Positions 47,560 to 57,150 of a DNA stretch of 64,000 bases are shown one piece after another. The notes under the pieces are model-generated. The model was not told the DNA's origin and searched no databases. It saw only the letters and a list, made by a program, of their open reading frames with translations. Each line of letters opens with the position of its first letter. Within the stretch, counting starts at the first letter, position 1. A program made the position numbers and the translations under genes. This DNA is from Pandoraea terrigena (GTDB lineage: Bacteria; Pseudomonadota; Gammaproteobacteria; Burkholderiales; Burkholderiaceae), in NCBI RefSeq assembly GCF_902459705.1, contig NZ_CABPRU010000009.1:153785-217784 (forward strand), written 5' to 3'.

Positions 47560-48759
47560 ATGTCTATCGGCAAACCCACCACGACCCCATCGGGACAACC
47601 GGCCTCCGGCCTGCCCCTGCTTCGGCTCGGCTTTCGCCCGTTTTACCTGGGAGGCGCCGGCTTTTCGGCACTGGCCATCGCGTTATGGCTCGCCGCGCTT
47701 CATGGCTATCCGATTGCCGGCCGCACGGCAGCCATGAACGGCGTGATCTGGCATGTTCACGAGATGATATTTGGCGCCTTTGCCGCCATCGTCGTCGGAT
47801 TCTTGCTCACGGCAGTCCGTGCGTGGACCTCGCTCGATACCCCGCGAGGTGCATCGCTCATGGGCCTGTGGGCCTTGTGGGCAACTGGACGCCTACTCGT
47901 TTATTGGGGGCCGGAATGGCTCGCGGCGGGCGTCGATTCCCTTTTCCTTCCCGTTGTTGCCATCGTGCTGCTGCGTGTGCTGATCCAGGCGAACAATCGT
48001 CGCAATATCTTTCTCACCGTCGCACTCGGATTGTTCGGCGCCTTGAATGTCCTTTTCCACTGGTGGGCGTGGCACGGACGCCCCGATCTTGCTTTGCAGG
48101 CGGGTTATGCCGCCATCGGGCTGGTGGTGATGTTCGTCACGGTGATTGCGGGGCGTGTGGTCCCGATGTTCACCGCGAACGCGGTTCCCGGCTATGCGCC
48201 GATGCGCTGGAAATGGATCGAAAGGCTGGCCGCCCCAAGCGTCGTCATCACGCTCTTCGCTGATGCGTTCCTGGCATTGCCCGCCCTGACGATCGCTTGC
48301 GCGGGATTCACAGCGTTGATTCACGGGATCCGGTTGGCAGGATGGCGCTCCTGGCGCGTCGGGACTCGACCGATACTGGCGATTCTTCACGTCGCCTATG
48401 CATGGATTCCGGTCGGCTTCGCCCTGTTGGCGTTGGCGGCTGCGGGAGCGATAGCGCATTCCCTTGCGATTCACGCATTGACGGTCGGCGCGATTGGCTG
48501 CGCGATCCTGGGTATGATCACCCGCACAGCACTGGGACATACGGGCCGCGCGTTAATCGCCGGGCAATTCGAGGTGGCCAGCTACGCGTTGATCATTGCC
48601 GCGGCGCTCTTGCGCGTCTTCGGTCCCTGGTTGGCGAGCCGCGCCACCAGCATCTGGATTGACGCGGCCGCCGCGTGCTGGCTGGCGGCGTTTACCGTCT
48701 ACCTGATCCGCTATGTCCCGTATCTGGTGAGCGCGCGCATCGACGGAAAGGCCGGCTGA
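47560..48759 (+). CDS. nnrS: NnrS-family membrane protein (NO response)
   Basis: A 399-residue inner-membrane protein with about 12 helices and conserved histidines, including WHVHEMIFG (about 64-72) and a later GHTGRAL. NnrS is a heme- and copper-containing protein that helps cells tolerate nitric oxide. GGAGG lies before the ATG at 47560, and an NsrR-type palindrome sits on the promoter. It is single here, without norB, hmp or nir genes. Confidence 0.92.
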   Translation: MSIGKPTTTPSGQPASGLPLLRLGFRPFYLGGAGFSALAIALWLAALHGYPIAGRTAAMNGVIWHVHEMIFGAFAAIVVGFLLTAVRAWTSLDTPRGASLMGLWALWATGRLLVYWGPEWLAAGVDSLFLPVVAIVLLRVLIQANNRRNIFLTVALGLFGALNVLFHWWAWHGRPDLALQAGYAAIGLVVMFVTVIAGRVVPMFTANAVPGYAPMRWKWIERLAAPSVVITLFADAFLALPALTIACAGFTALIHGIRLAGWRSWRVGTRPILAILHVAYAWIPVGFALLALAAAGAIAHSLAIHALTVGAIGCAILGMITRTALGHTGRALIAGQFEVASYALIIAAALLRVFGPWLASRATSIWIDAAAACWLAAFTVYLIRYVPYLVSARIDGKAG

Positions 48760-48843
48760 CCTGTCAAAACGCTCGGCCGTTCGGCGAGAACCCGCCCAGA
48801 TCGCCCTCGCATCGGCGCCGTGATACCAGGGCACCCATGAAAA

Positions 48844-48861
48844 AACCCGCCGAAGCGGGTT
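48844..48861 (-). terminator. ybiT terminator
   Basis: Stem AACCCGC / GCGGGTT with CGAA loop; the minus strand is followed by a run of six T. On the plus strand it may also end nnrS. Confidence 0.85.
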
Positions 48862-48893
48862 CTTTCACTCGAACAACCAGGACCGGCCGTGAA

Positions 48894-50489
48894 TCAGACC
48901 TCCACGCCCTGGCTCGCCAGATATTCGTCGTACGTGCCCTGATAGTCGACGATCCTGCCGTCGCTCTTCACTTCGATGACGCGCGTCGCCAGACCCGACA
49001 CGAATTCGCGGTCATGCGAGACGAACACCAGCGTGCCCGGATACTTGTCGAGCGCGATCTGCAGCGACTCGATCGACTCCATATCCATGTGGTTGGTCGG
49101 CTCGTCCATCATCAGCACGTTGTGACGGCCCAGCATCAGCTTGCCCCAGATCATGCGGCCCTTCTCGCCCCCGGAGAGCACACGGACCGACTTGCGCACG
49201 TCGTCGCCACCGAAGAGCAGACGGCCGAGCGAGCCACGAATCACCTGATCGTCGTCGCCTTCCTTGCCCCACTGCGTCATCCAGTCGGTGAGCGTCATGT
49301 CCTGCGGGAAGGCTTCCGAGGTGTCCTGCGGCATGTAGCCGATGTTCGCGTTCTCGGCCCACTTCACATCGCCCGCGTCGACAGGCAACGCCGTCATCAG
49401 GCTACGCAGCAGCGTCGTCTTGCCCGCGCCGTTCTCGCCGATGATCGCCACACGCTCGCCCGCACGCACCGCGCCCGAGACATTCTTGAAGATCTGACGT
49501 TCGTAAGACTTGGCGATGCCTTCGAATTCGAAGGCGAGGTTGTGCAGCTTCTTCTCGAATTCGAAGCGGATGAATGGGTTCTGACGCGACGACGGCTTGA
49601 TGTCTTCCACCTTGATCTTGTCGATCTGCTTGAGACGGCTCGTCGCCTGACGCGCCTTCGACTTGTTCGCGGAGAAGCGGCGCACGAAGTCCTGCAGGTC
49701 GGCAATACGCTCCTTCGCCTTCGTGCTCGCCGCCATCTGGCGTTCGCGCGCTTGCGCCGACGCGAGCATGTAGTCGTCGTAGTTACCCGGGTAGATCGTC
49801 AGCGTGCCGTAGTCCATATCCGCCATGTGCGTGCACACGGCATTCAGGAAGTGGCGATCGTGCGAAATGATGATCATGGTGGAGTTGCGCTCGTTGAGCA
49901 CGTCTTCCAGCCAGCGGATCGTGTTGATGTCCAGGTTGTTGGTCGGTTCGTCGAGCAGCAGCACGTCAGGATTCGAGAACAGCGCCTGCGCGAGCAACAC
50001 GCGCAGCTTCCAGCCCGGCGCGACATTGCTCATCGGTCCCTGATGCTGGTCCGTCGGAATGCCCACGCCGAGCAGCAACTCGCCGGCGCGCGCTTCGGCC
50101 GTGTAACCGTCGTACTCGGCAAACTTCGCCTCGAGCTCGGCGGCGTGCATGTAGTCGTCGTCCGTCGCCTCCGGATTGGCATAGATGGCGTCGCGCTCGC
50201 TCATCGCCGCCCACATCTCGGTGTGGCCCATCATCACCACATCGAGCACGCGCATGTCTTCATACGCGAACTGGTCTTGCTTGAGCTTGCCCAGACGAAC
50301 GTTCGGCTCGAGCATGACGTTGCCCCCGCTTGGCTCCAGGTCGCCGCCAAGGATCTTCATGAACGTCGACTTGCCACAACCGTTGGCGCCGATCAGGCCA
50401 TAACGGTTGCCCCCGCCGAACTTGACGGAGATGTTCTCGAAGAGCGGCTTCGCGCCGAATTGCATCGTGATATTGGCAGTAGACAGCAC
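48894..50489 (-). CDS. ybiT: ABC-F protein YbiT
   Basis: A 531-residue soluble protein with two ABC domains and no membrane part. It is colinear with E. coli YbiT: N-terminal [19 protein letters not shown], Walker [10 protein letters not shown], both [11 protein letters not shown] and [11 protein letters not shown]alker B/H regions, signature LSGGEKGRM, and a C-terminal [13 protein letters not shown] proteins act on the ribosome in translation. The start is set at a GTG (50489) to match the family; no strong Shine-Dalgarno sequence. A terminator follows. Confidence 0.93.
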   Translation of the reverse strand: MLSTANITMQFGAKPLFENISVKFGGGNRYGLIGANGCGKSTFMKILGGDLEPSGGNVMLEPNVRLGKLKQDQFAYEDMRVLDVVMMGHTEMWAAMSERDAIYANPEATDDDYMHAAELEAKFAEYDGYTAEARAGELLLGVGIPTDQHQGPMSNVAPGWKLRVLLAQALFSNPDVLLLDEPTNNLDINTIRWLEDVLNERNSTMIIISHDRHFLNAVCTHMADMDYGTLTIYPGNYDDYMLASAQARERQMAASTKAKERIADLQDFVRRFSANKSKARQATSRLKQIDKIKVEDIKPSSRQNPFIRFEFEKKLHNLAFEFEGIAKSYERQIFKNVSGAVRAGERVAIIGENGAGKTTLLRSLMTALPVDAGDVKWAENANIGYMPQDTSEAFPQDMTLTDWMTQWGKEGDDDQVIRGSLGRLLFGGDDVRKSVRVLSGGEKGRMIWGKLMLGRHNVLMMDEPTNHMDMESIESLQIALDKYPGTLVFVSHDREFVSGLATRVIEVKSDGRIVDYQGTYDEYLASQGVEV

Positions 50490-50802
50490 AGGTGGTATCC
50501 GGGAGAGGAAGTGCGGCGGCACGAAATTGCGCCACGAAACCGTATATTTTAACACCGATGCATGTCGAGCGCCCTCGGCCGCCCCGAGCGCTGGTGAAGC
50601 GTCCGAAATGTGCCGTCCCCAGGGGCGGGGGGTCGACGGCCTTGGGTTGCCCGAAGCCTCGTGAACTCTACGCAGGTACCGCTGCCGGGAACCGCGCCGG
50701 CCCCTTCCCGCGCGACACGCGACTACCCCGGTGATAGGGGCTTTCCGCTATAGAGGGGTACGTGTCTTGTGCTTCATAATGATTTACTTATGCATTTCAT
50801 GG

Positions 50803-50817
50803 TCCGATATATTCGGA
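50803..50817. promoter_or_regulatory. Palindrome before the LysR gene
   Basis: TCCGATATATTCGGA is a perfect 15-bp palindrome 15 bases before the LysR start used here. It may be the protein's own binding site. Confidence 0.5.
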
Positions 50818-50831
50818 TTGTTATATTCGTC

Positions 50832-51770
50832 ATGAGCCAGAACCGCGAACCGATTGACACTTATTTGCTGCGCGTCCTTCATACGTTGTTGATCGAGCGC
50901 AGCGTGACGCGCGCGGCCGTCAAGCTGAACCAGTCGCAGCCGGCGATCAGCGCGGCCCTGCGGCGCTTGCGCGACATCACCGGCGATCCGCTGCTGGTGC
51001 GTGGAAAATCAGGCATGGTGCCCACGGAGTACGGTCAATCGCTGCTGGAGCCGACGCAGAACGCGCTGCGCGAAATCGAGCGCATCACGGTTCAGCAATC
51101 GACTTTCGATCCGGCGACGACAGTACGCACGTTCCGCATCGGCTCGCCCGACTATCTGAATACCCTGTTCGTGCCGACGGTCGTCGAGCGTTTTCGCCAA
51201 CAGGCGCCTAACGCGCAGCTTGAACTACATTCGCTGGGGCCCGCCTTCGACTATGAGCACGCCCTCGAAGACGGCAAGGTCGACGTCGTGATCGGCAACT
51301 GGCCCGAGCCACCCGAGCAGCTTCACCTCTCGAACCTGTTTGTCGACCAGATCGTTTGCCTGGTGCGCAATACGCACCCTTATGCCAAACGCGGTCTCAC
51401 GCTCGACCAGTATCTCGCCAGCCCGCATCTCGCGCCAACGCCCTATTCCGTTGCCCAGCGCGGTGCCATCGACATGCATCTCGCGCGTGAGCGTCTGAAG
51501 CGCAATGTGGTCGTGACGATTCCGTACTTCAATCTGGCCCCGTACGTCCTGCTGAAATCCGATTTGATCTTCACCACGACGCGCCTGTTTGCCGACTATT
51601 ACGCCGAGTTTCTGCCGCTCACCGTGCTCAAAGCGCCCATCGACTTCCCGCCGATGCAGTACTACCAGTTGTGGCACGAGCGCACGCACTATTCGGATGA
51701 GGTGCGCTGGCTGCGCAGCGTCATTTCCGACGCCACGCGGACCTTGCTCGCGATGCGCCCGCAGGCCTGA
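50832..51770 (+). CDS. LysR-family transcriptional regulator
   Basis: A 312-residue regulator with the LysR N-terminal winged helix (LLIERSVTRAAVKLNQSQPAISAALRRLRD, about 18-48) and a C-terminal effector domain. Its nearest neighbour is the purine deaminase gene, 200 bases away and convergent. The ATG at 50832 lacks a Shine-Dalgarno sequence. A more upstream ATG (50799) would put the palindrome inside the gene, so the start is uncertain. Control of the purine genes is only a guess. Confidence 0.85.
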   Translation: MSQNREPIDTYLLRVLHTLLIERSVTRAAVKLNQSQPAISAALRRLRDITGDPLLVRGKSGMVPTEYGQSLLEPTQNALREIERITVQQSTFDPATTVRTFRIGSPDYLNTLFVPTVVERFRQQAPNAQLELHSLGPAFDYEHALEDGKVDVVIGNWPEPPEQLHLSNLFVDQIVCLVRNTHPYAKRGLTLDQYLASPHLAPTPYSVAQRGAIDMHLARERLKRNVVVTIPYFNLAPYVLLKSDLIFTTTRLFADYYAEFLPLTVLKAPIDFPPMQYYQLWHERTHYSDEVRWLRSVISDATRTLLAMRPQA

Positions 51771-51834
51771 GTCGTCATTCGACGCGTTCCTTGCCTTGTC
51801 GATTCGGTCCGGGGATCCCCGCGCGGCTTTTACC

Positions 51835-51860
51835 GGCGGAGCGGCCCCCACCGCTCCGCC
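51835..51860. terminator. GC-rich hairpin between the convergent LysR and deaminase genes
   Basis: A perfect 10-bp stem (GGCGGAGCGG) with a 6-base loop lies in the short gap. No T-run follows, so rho-independent termination is uncertain. Confidence 0.35.
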
Positions 51861-51970
51861 GAACCGCTCGGCGGCGAACCTGGCGTTCAGGCCCACCACC
51901 CCCGACTTCCCGCCGGCCCGTGGCTGCACCCGGCCGCACACCATGAATGCGCGACCGGTGCAGCAGGGCA

Positions 51971-53329
51971 TTATCGGGACGCCTCGGCCAGTTGCCGCGC
52001 CAACGTGTTGTGACGCGTGACGAGGGACGGCAGGTCAAGCGTCGCCAGACGCCCTTCGCGCACCACCACTCGCCCGTTCACCACGCTGTATGCGGCGTGT
52101 CCAGGATTACAGAAGACCAGCGCCGCCACCGGATCGTGCAGGCCGCCCGCCATGCCGATAGCGCGCGTGTCGAACGCGGCGAAGTCCGCCGCCATGCCGG
52201 GCGCGAGCACACCGATGTCGTCTCGCCCAAGCACGCGCGCACCGCCCACCGTGGCGATTTCCAGGGCTTCGCGCGCGGTCATTGCGCTCGGGCCGAACCC
52301 GACGCGCTGGAGCAGCAACGCCTGACGCGTCTCGCCGATCATGTTGGCCGCGTCGTTCGATGCGGAGCCGTCCACGCCCAGCCCAACGGGTACGCCCGCG
52401 TCGCGCATGCGGCGAATCGGGGCGATGCCCGACGCGAGCCGCATGTTCGAACACGGACAATGTGCCACGCCGGTGCCGGTCTTGGCGAACAGTGCGATGC
52501 CCGCGTCGTCGAGCTGCACGCAGTGCGCGTGCCAGACGTCATGGCCGACCCAGCCCAGATCCTGGGCGTACTCGGCAGGCGTCATGCCGAACATCTCGCG
52601 GCTGTAGGCAATATCGTTGACGTTCTCCGCCAGGTGGGTGTGCATTGACACACCGTGGTGACGCGCCATCGTCGCCGACTCACGCATCAGGTCGCGACTC
52701 ACCGAAAACGGCGAGCACGGGGCCACGACTACCCGCAGCATCGCATAGCGGTCGGGATCGTGGTACGTCTCGATGAGGCGCTGTGTGTCGCTGAGAATAT
52801 GGTCTTCACGTTCGACGACGCGATCGGGCGGCAGTCCGCCCTGACTCTGTCCAACGCTCATGCTGCCGCGGCTGGCATGAAAGCGCATGCCGATCTCGGC
52901 GGCCGCTTCGATGCTGTCGTCGAGCTTGCAGCCGTTCGGGTAGATGTAGAGATGGTCGCTCGATGTCGTGCAGCCCGAGAGCAGCAATTCGGCCATTGCC
53001 GTCTGGGTCGAGACCCGGATCATCTCCGGCGTGAGGTTCGCCCACACCGGGTAAAGATTCGTCAGCCAGTTGAACAGTTCGCCATCCTGCGCGGCCGGAA
53101 TGGCACGCGTAAGGCTCTGGTACATGTGGTGGTGTGTGTTGACCAGGCCGGGAATGACGACATGCCCAGTCAGATCGAGCACCTCGTCGGCCGTGTCCGG
53201 CAACTGATCGCGCGTGCCGACGGCCACGATCCGATTGTCCTCGATGTAAAGGCCACCTCGGGCGATTTCGCGGTGGCCCGCGTCCATCGTGACCAGCACG
53301 TCGGCATTCGTGACGAGCAGCGTTTTCAT
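51971..53329 (-). CDS. 8-oxoguanine deaminase
   Basis: A 452-residue amidohydrolase. Zn ligands appear in NTHHHMYQSLTR (about 65-76), HTHLAEN (about 232), HAHCVQLD (about 268) and VDGSASND (about 318). The set and length fit 8-oxoguanine deaminase/hydroxy-s-triazine deaminase relatives, with 8-oxoguanine deaminase best for the purine context. The ATG overlaps the permease stop as TGATG, with GGAGG seven bases before it, so translation is coupled to the upstream permease. Confidence 0.85.
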   Translation of the reverse strand: MKTLLVTNADVLVTMDAGHREIARGGLYIEDNRIVAVGTRDQLPDTADEVLDLTGHVVIPGLVNTHHHMYQSLTRAIPAAQDGELFNWLTNLYPVWANLTPEMIRVSTQTAMAELLLSGCTTSSDHLYIYPNGCKLDDSIEAAAEIGMRFHASRGSMSVGQSQGGLPPDRVVEREDHILSDTQRLIETYHDPDRYAMLRVVVAPCSPFSVSRDLMRESATMARHHGVSMHTHLAENVNDIAYSREMFGMTPAEYAQDLGWVGHDVWHAHCVQLDDAGIALFAKTGTGVAHCPCSNMRLASGIAPIRRMRDAGVPVGLGVDGSASNDAANMIGETRQALLLQRVGFGPSAMTAREALEIATVGGARVLGRDDIGVLAPGMAADFAAFDTRAIGMAGGLHDPVAALVFCNPGHAAYSVVNGRVVVREGRLATLDLPSLVTRHNTLARQLAEASR

Positions 53330-54696
53330 CAATGCGCCTCCAATCCGATCCCCGCGCCTGGCTGCTCGCCGCGGCCATTCGCGGCCGGCGCTTTGAAGCC
53401 ATTGAAGTAGGCGTTCAGAATCACCGCCGAGAGCGTGGCCAGGAGAATTCCACTGTGGAGCAACGGCGCGAGTTGTTCCGGCATCTTCGCGAAAAATTTG
53501 TTCGACGCGACCGGAATCATCGCCATGCCGATGCTGATGGCCACAATGTACAGGTTATAGCGGTTGTGCGAGTAGTCGACCTTGGACAGGATCTTGATGC
53601 CCGTGGCGAGCACCATGCCGAACATGACCACGCCCGCACCGCCCAGGACGAAGTGCGGAATCGAGGCAACGACCACCGACATCTTCGGAATAAAGCCAAA
53701 AACGAGCAGGATGACACCCGCCGCCACGCACACCCAGCGGCTTTTCACGCCGGTCACGCCCACGAGCCCGATGTTCTGCGAGAACGAGGTATGGGGGAAC
53801 GTGTTGAACAGGCCGCCGATCACCGTGGCCAAACCGTCGACGCGCAGACCGGCCACCAGCGCTTTCTCGTCGACCGGCTTGCCGACGATCTCGCCAAGCG
53901 CCAGGAACATGCCCGTCGATTCGATGAACGTGATCAGCATGACAATCGTGAGCGTCACAATGGCCCATGGATCGAACACCGGCATACCGAAATGGAACGG
54001 CAGCACGATGTCGAACCACTTCACCTGGTCCAGGCCGTCGAAATTGACTTTGTGCAGCAGCAGCGCAATGGCGAAGCCGAACAGAATGCCGAGCAGCACG
54101 GCGATGTTCGAGAAGAAGCCCTTGACGAAGCGAGTGACCAGCAAGATGAAGACGAGCACCGCAAACGACACGCCCAGGTAGACGGGGTCGCCGTAATCGG
54201 GATTGCCGACGCCCCCCGCAGCCCAGTTGATCCCCACGCCGATGATGGTCAGGCCGATGGAGGTGATCACAATGCCGGTGACGATGGGCGGGAAGAAGCG
54301 CAGCAGCTTGCCGACGGCCGGCGCGAGCAGTGTACCGATGATGCCGGCGGCGATCGTCGCCCCGAAGATGCCGGGCAACCCGAGCGACGGATTGGTGCCG
54401 ATCGCGAGCATCGGACCGACCGCCGCGAAGGTGACGGCCATGACGACCGGCATGCGAATGCCGAAGCGGCCCACGCCAACGCTCTGGATCAGCGTGGCAA
54501 TGCCGCAGCACATCAGGTCGGCGGAAATGAGAAAGGCGATCTGGTCCTTGGGCAAGCCAAGGGCACCGCCGATGATGAGCGGCACGGCGACCGCCCCCGC
54601 GTACATCACCAGCACATGTTGCAGGCCCAGCATGAACAGTTTTCCGATCGGCAGTCGCTCGTCGACTGGATCCACAGCGTTGGTTGTCACACTCAT
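53329..54696 (-). CDS. NCS2-family purine (urate/xanthine) permease
   Basis: A 455-residue inner-membrane protein with 12-14 helices and the NCS2 marks: QHVLVMYAGAVAVPLIIGGALG at the N-terminus, and NTFPHTSFSQNIGLVGVTGVKSR (about 290-310), the hallmark of bacterial uric acid and xanthine symporters. GGAG lies upstream of 54696. It is co-transcribed with the deaminase and divergent from uraH/puuD, so uric acid or xanthine is the likely cargo. Confidence 0.92.
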   Translation of the reverse strand: MSVTTNAVDPVDERLPIGKLFMLGLQHVLVMYAGAVAVPLIIGGALGLPKDQIAFLISADLMCCGIATLIQSVGVGRFGIRMPVVMAVTFAAVGPMLAIGTNPSLGLPGIFGATIAAGIIGTLLAPAVGKLLRFFPPIVTGIVITSIGLTIIGVGINWAAGGVGNPDYGDPVYLGVSFAVLVFILLVTRFVKGFFSNIAVLLGILFGFAIALLLHKVNFDGLDQVKWFDIVLPFHFGMPVFDPWAIVTLTIVMLITFIESTGMFLALGEIVGKPVDEKALVAGLRVDGLATVIGGLFNTFPHTSFSQNIGLVGVTGVKSRWVCVAAGVILLVFGFIPKMSVVVASIPHFVLGGAGVVMFGMVLATGIKILSKVDYSHNRYNLYIVAISIGMAMIPVASNKFFAKMPEQLAPLLHSGILLATLSAVILNAYFNGFKAPAANGRGEQPGAGIGLEAH

Positions 54697-55132
54697 TGCG
54701 TCTCCGTCCCAGGGGGGCTGTTTGATTGATATTTTGGGGGTGACTCAATGGTGCAGGTCGACGCCTTTTGCGACAAGACCGTCGGGGGCTATAGTGTTTT
54801 TTTCATGGAACGTATGCCTGCATGCTGATCTTGCCGCCCGGGTTTTCCCGAGGCACGCATGTCGCCATTGGGCTTTCCGGGCCATGCCGCACCTGTGACG
54901 GCAATCGGTCATATGAATGGCGTTATACACGGCATAAACGAAACAAATAGCGATCCGAGAAATCCCCATCGCGGGGCATGCAGCGTACCCTTGACCCAAC
55001 GACGCGACGGATTGGCGACGGTCATGCGCTTGTCAGGCACGCGACGGTATGTGCGCGTTTTTATCTTTGGTATTGCGCCCGTTACCTGGCCGCCATCTCC
55101 CTACAATGCACCCATCCATCACAGGAGACATC
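54697..55132. other. Divergent intergenic region between the purine permease gene and uraH
   Basis: The 436 bases must hold both promoters. An imperfect inverted repeat CGTTATACACGGCATAAACG is at 54921-54940. No gene seen. Confidence 0.4.
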
Positions 55133-55483
55133 ATGGGACGACTGACTACCCACGTACTTGATACATCGCACGGCAAGCCAGGCGCGGGCATCCGTGTCGA
55201 GTTGTGGCGCGTGGACGGCGAGCGCCGCTTGCTGCGCGACGTGCAGACCAATCACGACGGCCGTTGCGACACGCCGCTGCTCGAAGGCGAGGCATTCGTC
55301 GCGGGCGAATACGAACTTGTGTTCCATGCGGGCGACTATTTCGCCGCGCAAGGCGTGGAGGTTCCGTCGCCGCGCTTCGTGGATCGCGTTGTGCTGCGTT
55401 TCGGCGTTGCCGAGCCTTCCCAGCATTACCACGTGCCCCTTCTGGTGTCGCCGTGGAGCTTTTCCACGTATCGCGGTAGCTGA
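55133..55483 (+). CDS. uraH: 5-hydroxyisourate hydrolase
   Basis: A 116-residue transthyretin-like enzyme that hydrolyses 5-hydroxyisourate, the product of urate oxidation. It begins LTTHVLDTSHGKPG, has HYHVPLLVSPWSFSTYRGS at the end, with the diagnostic C-terminal Tyr-Arg-Gly-Ser. AGGAG lies upstream of 55133. puuD follows after 42 bases. Confidence 0.95.
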   Translation: MGRLTTHVLDTSHGKPGAGIRVELWRVDGERRLLRDVQTNHDGRCDTPLLEGEAFVAGEYELVFHAGDYFAAQGVEVPSPRFVDRVVLRFGVAEPSQHYHVPLLVSPWSFSTYRGS

Positions 55484-55525
55484 CAAGTGCGGGCGTGAAC
55501 GTCAGGCAGTTGAGGAGAACATAAG

Positions 55526-56731
55526 ATGGAAGCGTTTATTACCGACTGGGTCAATCTGTTGCTGCGCTGGCTGCATGTGGTGGCAGCCATTGCCTGGATT
55601 GGCGAGTCGTTCTATTTCGTGATGCTGGACAACGGTCTGAAGCCGCCCAAGGCGGCCGAGGACAAGCAAAAGGGCGTATTCGGCGAGATGTGGTCGGTGC
55701 ACGGCGGTGGTTTCTACCACGCCCAGAAGTACCTGAACTCGCCGCCGCAGATGCCGGAAGACCTGCACTGGTCGAAGTGGAAGTCGTACACGACCTGGCT
55801 TTCGGGCTTCGGCCTGTTCTGCGCGCTGTATCTGCTGCAGCCGCAGACATATCTGATCGACAAGAATGTGATGGATCTGCAGCCGGGTCAGGCCGTGGGC
55901 CTTGCGGTAGCGTTCCTGATCGGCGGCTGGTTCATCTATGATTTCCTGTGCCGCATGCTGGGCAAGAACGAGCGGGTGCTGGGCATTGCGGTAGCGCTGT
56001 TCGTGGTCGCCGCAACGTATGCCACCACACATATTTTTGCCGGTCGCGCAGCCTTCCTGATTGTCGGCGCCATGATGGCGACGTCGATGTCGGCGAATGT
56101 GTTCTTCTGGATCATTCCGGGGCAGCGCAAGAGCGTCGATGCGTTGTCGAAGGGCGAGGTCCCGAACCCGATCTGGGGCAAGCTGGGCAAGCAACGCTCG
56201 GTGCACAACACGTATTTCACGCTGCCGGTTGTGTTCATCATGATCAGCAACCACTATGCGTTCACGTACAGCAATCCGCACAACTGGGTGATCCTGTCGA
56301 TCATCATGGCCGCAGGCGCAATGATTCGTCAGTTCTTCGTACTGCGTCACGCCGGCAAGAATCTTTACGTTCTTCCGGCCGCCGGCGCCGCGTTGCTGGC
56401 GGGCGTTGCCGTGTTTGCTGCACCGCGCCCCGCCCCGACGCCGGCCGCAGGCGCGCACGGTGAAGCCGCGGCGTCGGCCGTGAAGCTCTCGGAGATCCAG
56501 CCAATCCTGACGCAACGCTGCGCCACCTGTCACTCGGCCAAGCCGACCATGATGGGCAGCGCCCCGGCGGGGGTGATGTTCGATACGCCGGCGGAGATTT
56601 CGCAGAACGCGCAACGGATTTATCAGCAGGCTGTCGCCCTCAAGGCGATGCCGCTGGGTAATGTGACGCAGATGACCGACGGCGAACGGCAGAAGATCGC
56701 CGCGTGGTTCAACGGCGGCGCACAGCAGTAA
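55526..56731 (+). CDS. puuD: PuuD-type urate oxidase with C-terminal cytochrome c
   Basis: A 401-residue inner-membrane protein with about eight helices and a C-terminal heme c site CATCH (332-336). PuuD-type enzymes oxidise urate to 5-hydroxyisourate using a membrane part plus cytochrome c. Histidines in LHVVAAIAWIGE (about 16-27) and SNHYAF fit heme ligands of the membrane domain. It is coupled to uraH and followed by a strong terminator. No OHCU decarboxylase gene is in the window. Confidence 0.93.
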   Translation: MEAFITDWVNLLLRWLHVVAAIAWIGESFYFVMLDNGLKPPKAAEDKQKGVFGEMWSVHGGGFYHAQKYLNSPPQMPEDLHWSKWKSYTTWLSGFGLFCALYLLQPQTYLIDKNVMDLQPGQAVGLAVAFLIGGWFIYDFLCRMLGKNERVLGIAVALFVVAATYATTHIFAGRAAFLIVGAMMATSMSANVFFWIIPGQRKSVDALSKGEVPNPIWGKLGKQRSVHNTYFTLPVVFIMISNHYAFTYSNPHNWVILSIIMAAGAMIRQFFVLRHAGKNLYVLPAAGAALLAGVAVFAAPRPAPTPAAGAHGEAAASAVKLSEIQPILTQRCATCHSAKPTMMGSAPAGVMFDTPAEISQNAQRIYQQAVALKAMPLGNVTQMTDGERQKIAAWFNGGAQQ

Positions 56732-56765
56732 CTCACGCGACTGTCTTTCTTGCTGGACCCATGTT

Positions 56766-56789
56766 GGGGCGCTTCGGCGCCCCTTTTTT
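56766..56789 (+). terminator. puuD terminator
   Basis: Perfect 7-bp stem GGGGCGC / GCGCCCC, TTCG loop, six T. Confidence 0.92.
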
Positions 56790-57150
56790 GCGGTCGCATT
56801 ACCGTCATGACAAGGTTTGCCGCGTGCGGCGATGGGGAACTTCGGGATGACGGCGTGTGTCTGTCTTATTCGCCCGGATGGCCGGGCAGACTTAAAACAC
56901 GATGAATTTCCTGCTTTTCTCCGCTTCCCGACAGGGCGTGGTCTGGGTGCATCTGCACCAGGCAATGTTCCCTCCGTCCGCCCGCCTGCCTCGTTAACGC
57001 CCGCCTTTTTGCGCGCGCCGTGACCGAGGCGGAGCGCTCACGCCATCGCTTGCGCGTGAGCGGCCAATCTCCTCATCTCGTCGTTTTTGATGTGCAAGCC
57101 ACGGTGAGCCGCGTCCCGACACGACGCGGCGATATGTCATCGAGGGGACC
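56790..57150. other. Gap between puuD and the MATE gene
   Basis: About 360 bases after the terminator, with no credible frame or repeat seen. It probably holds the MATE promoter. Confidence 0.35.
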
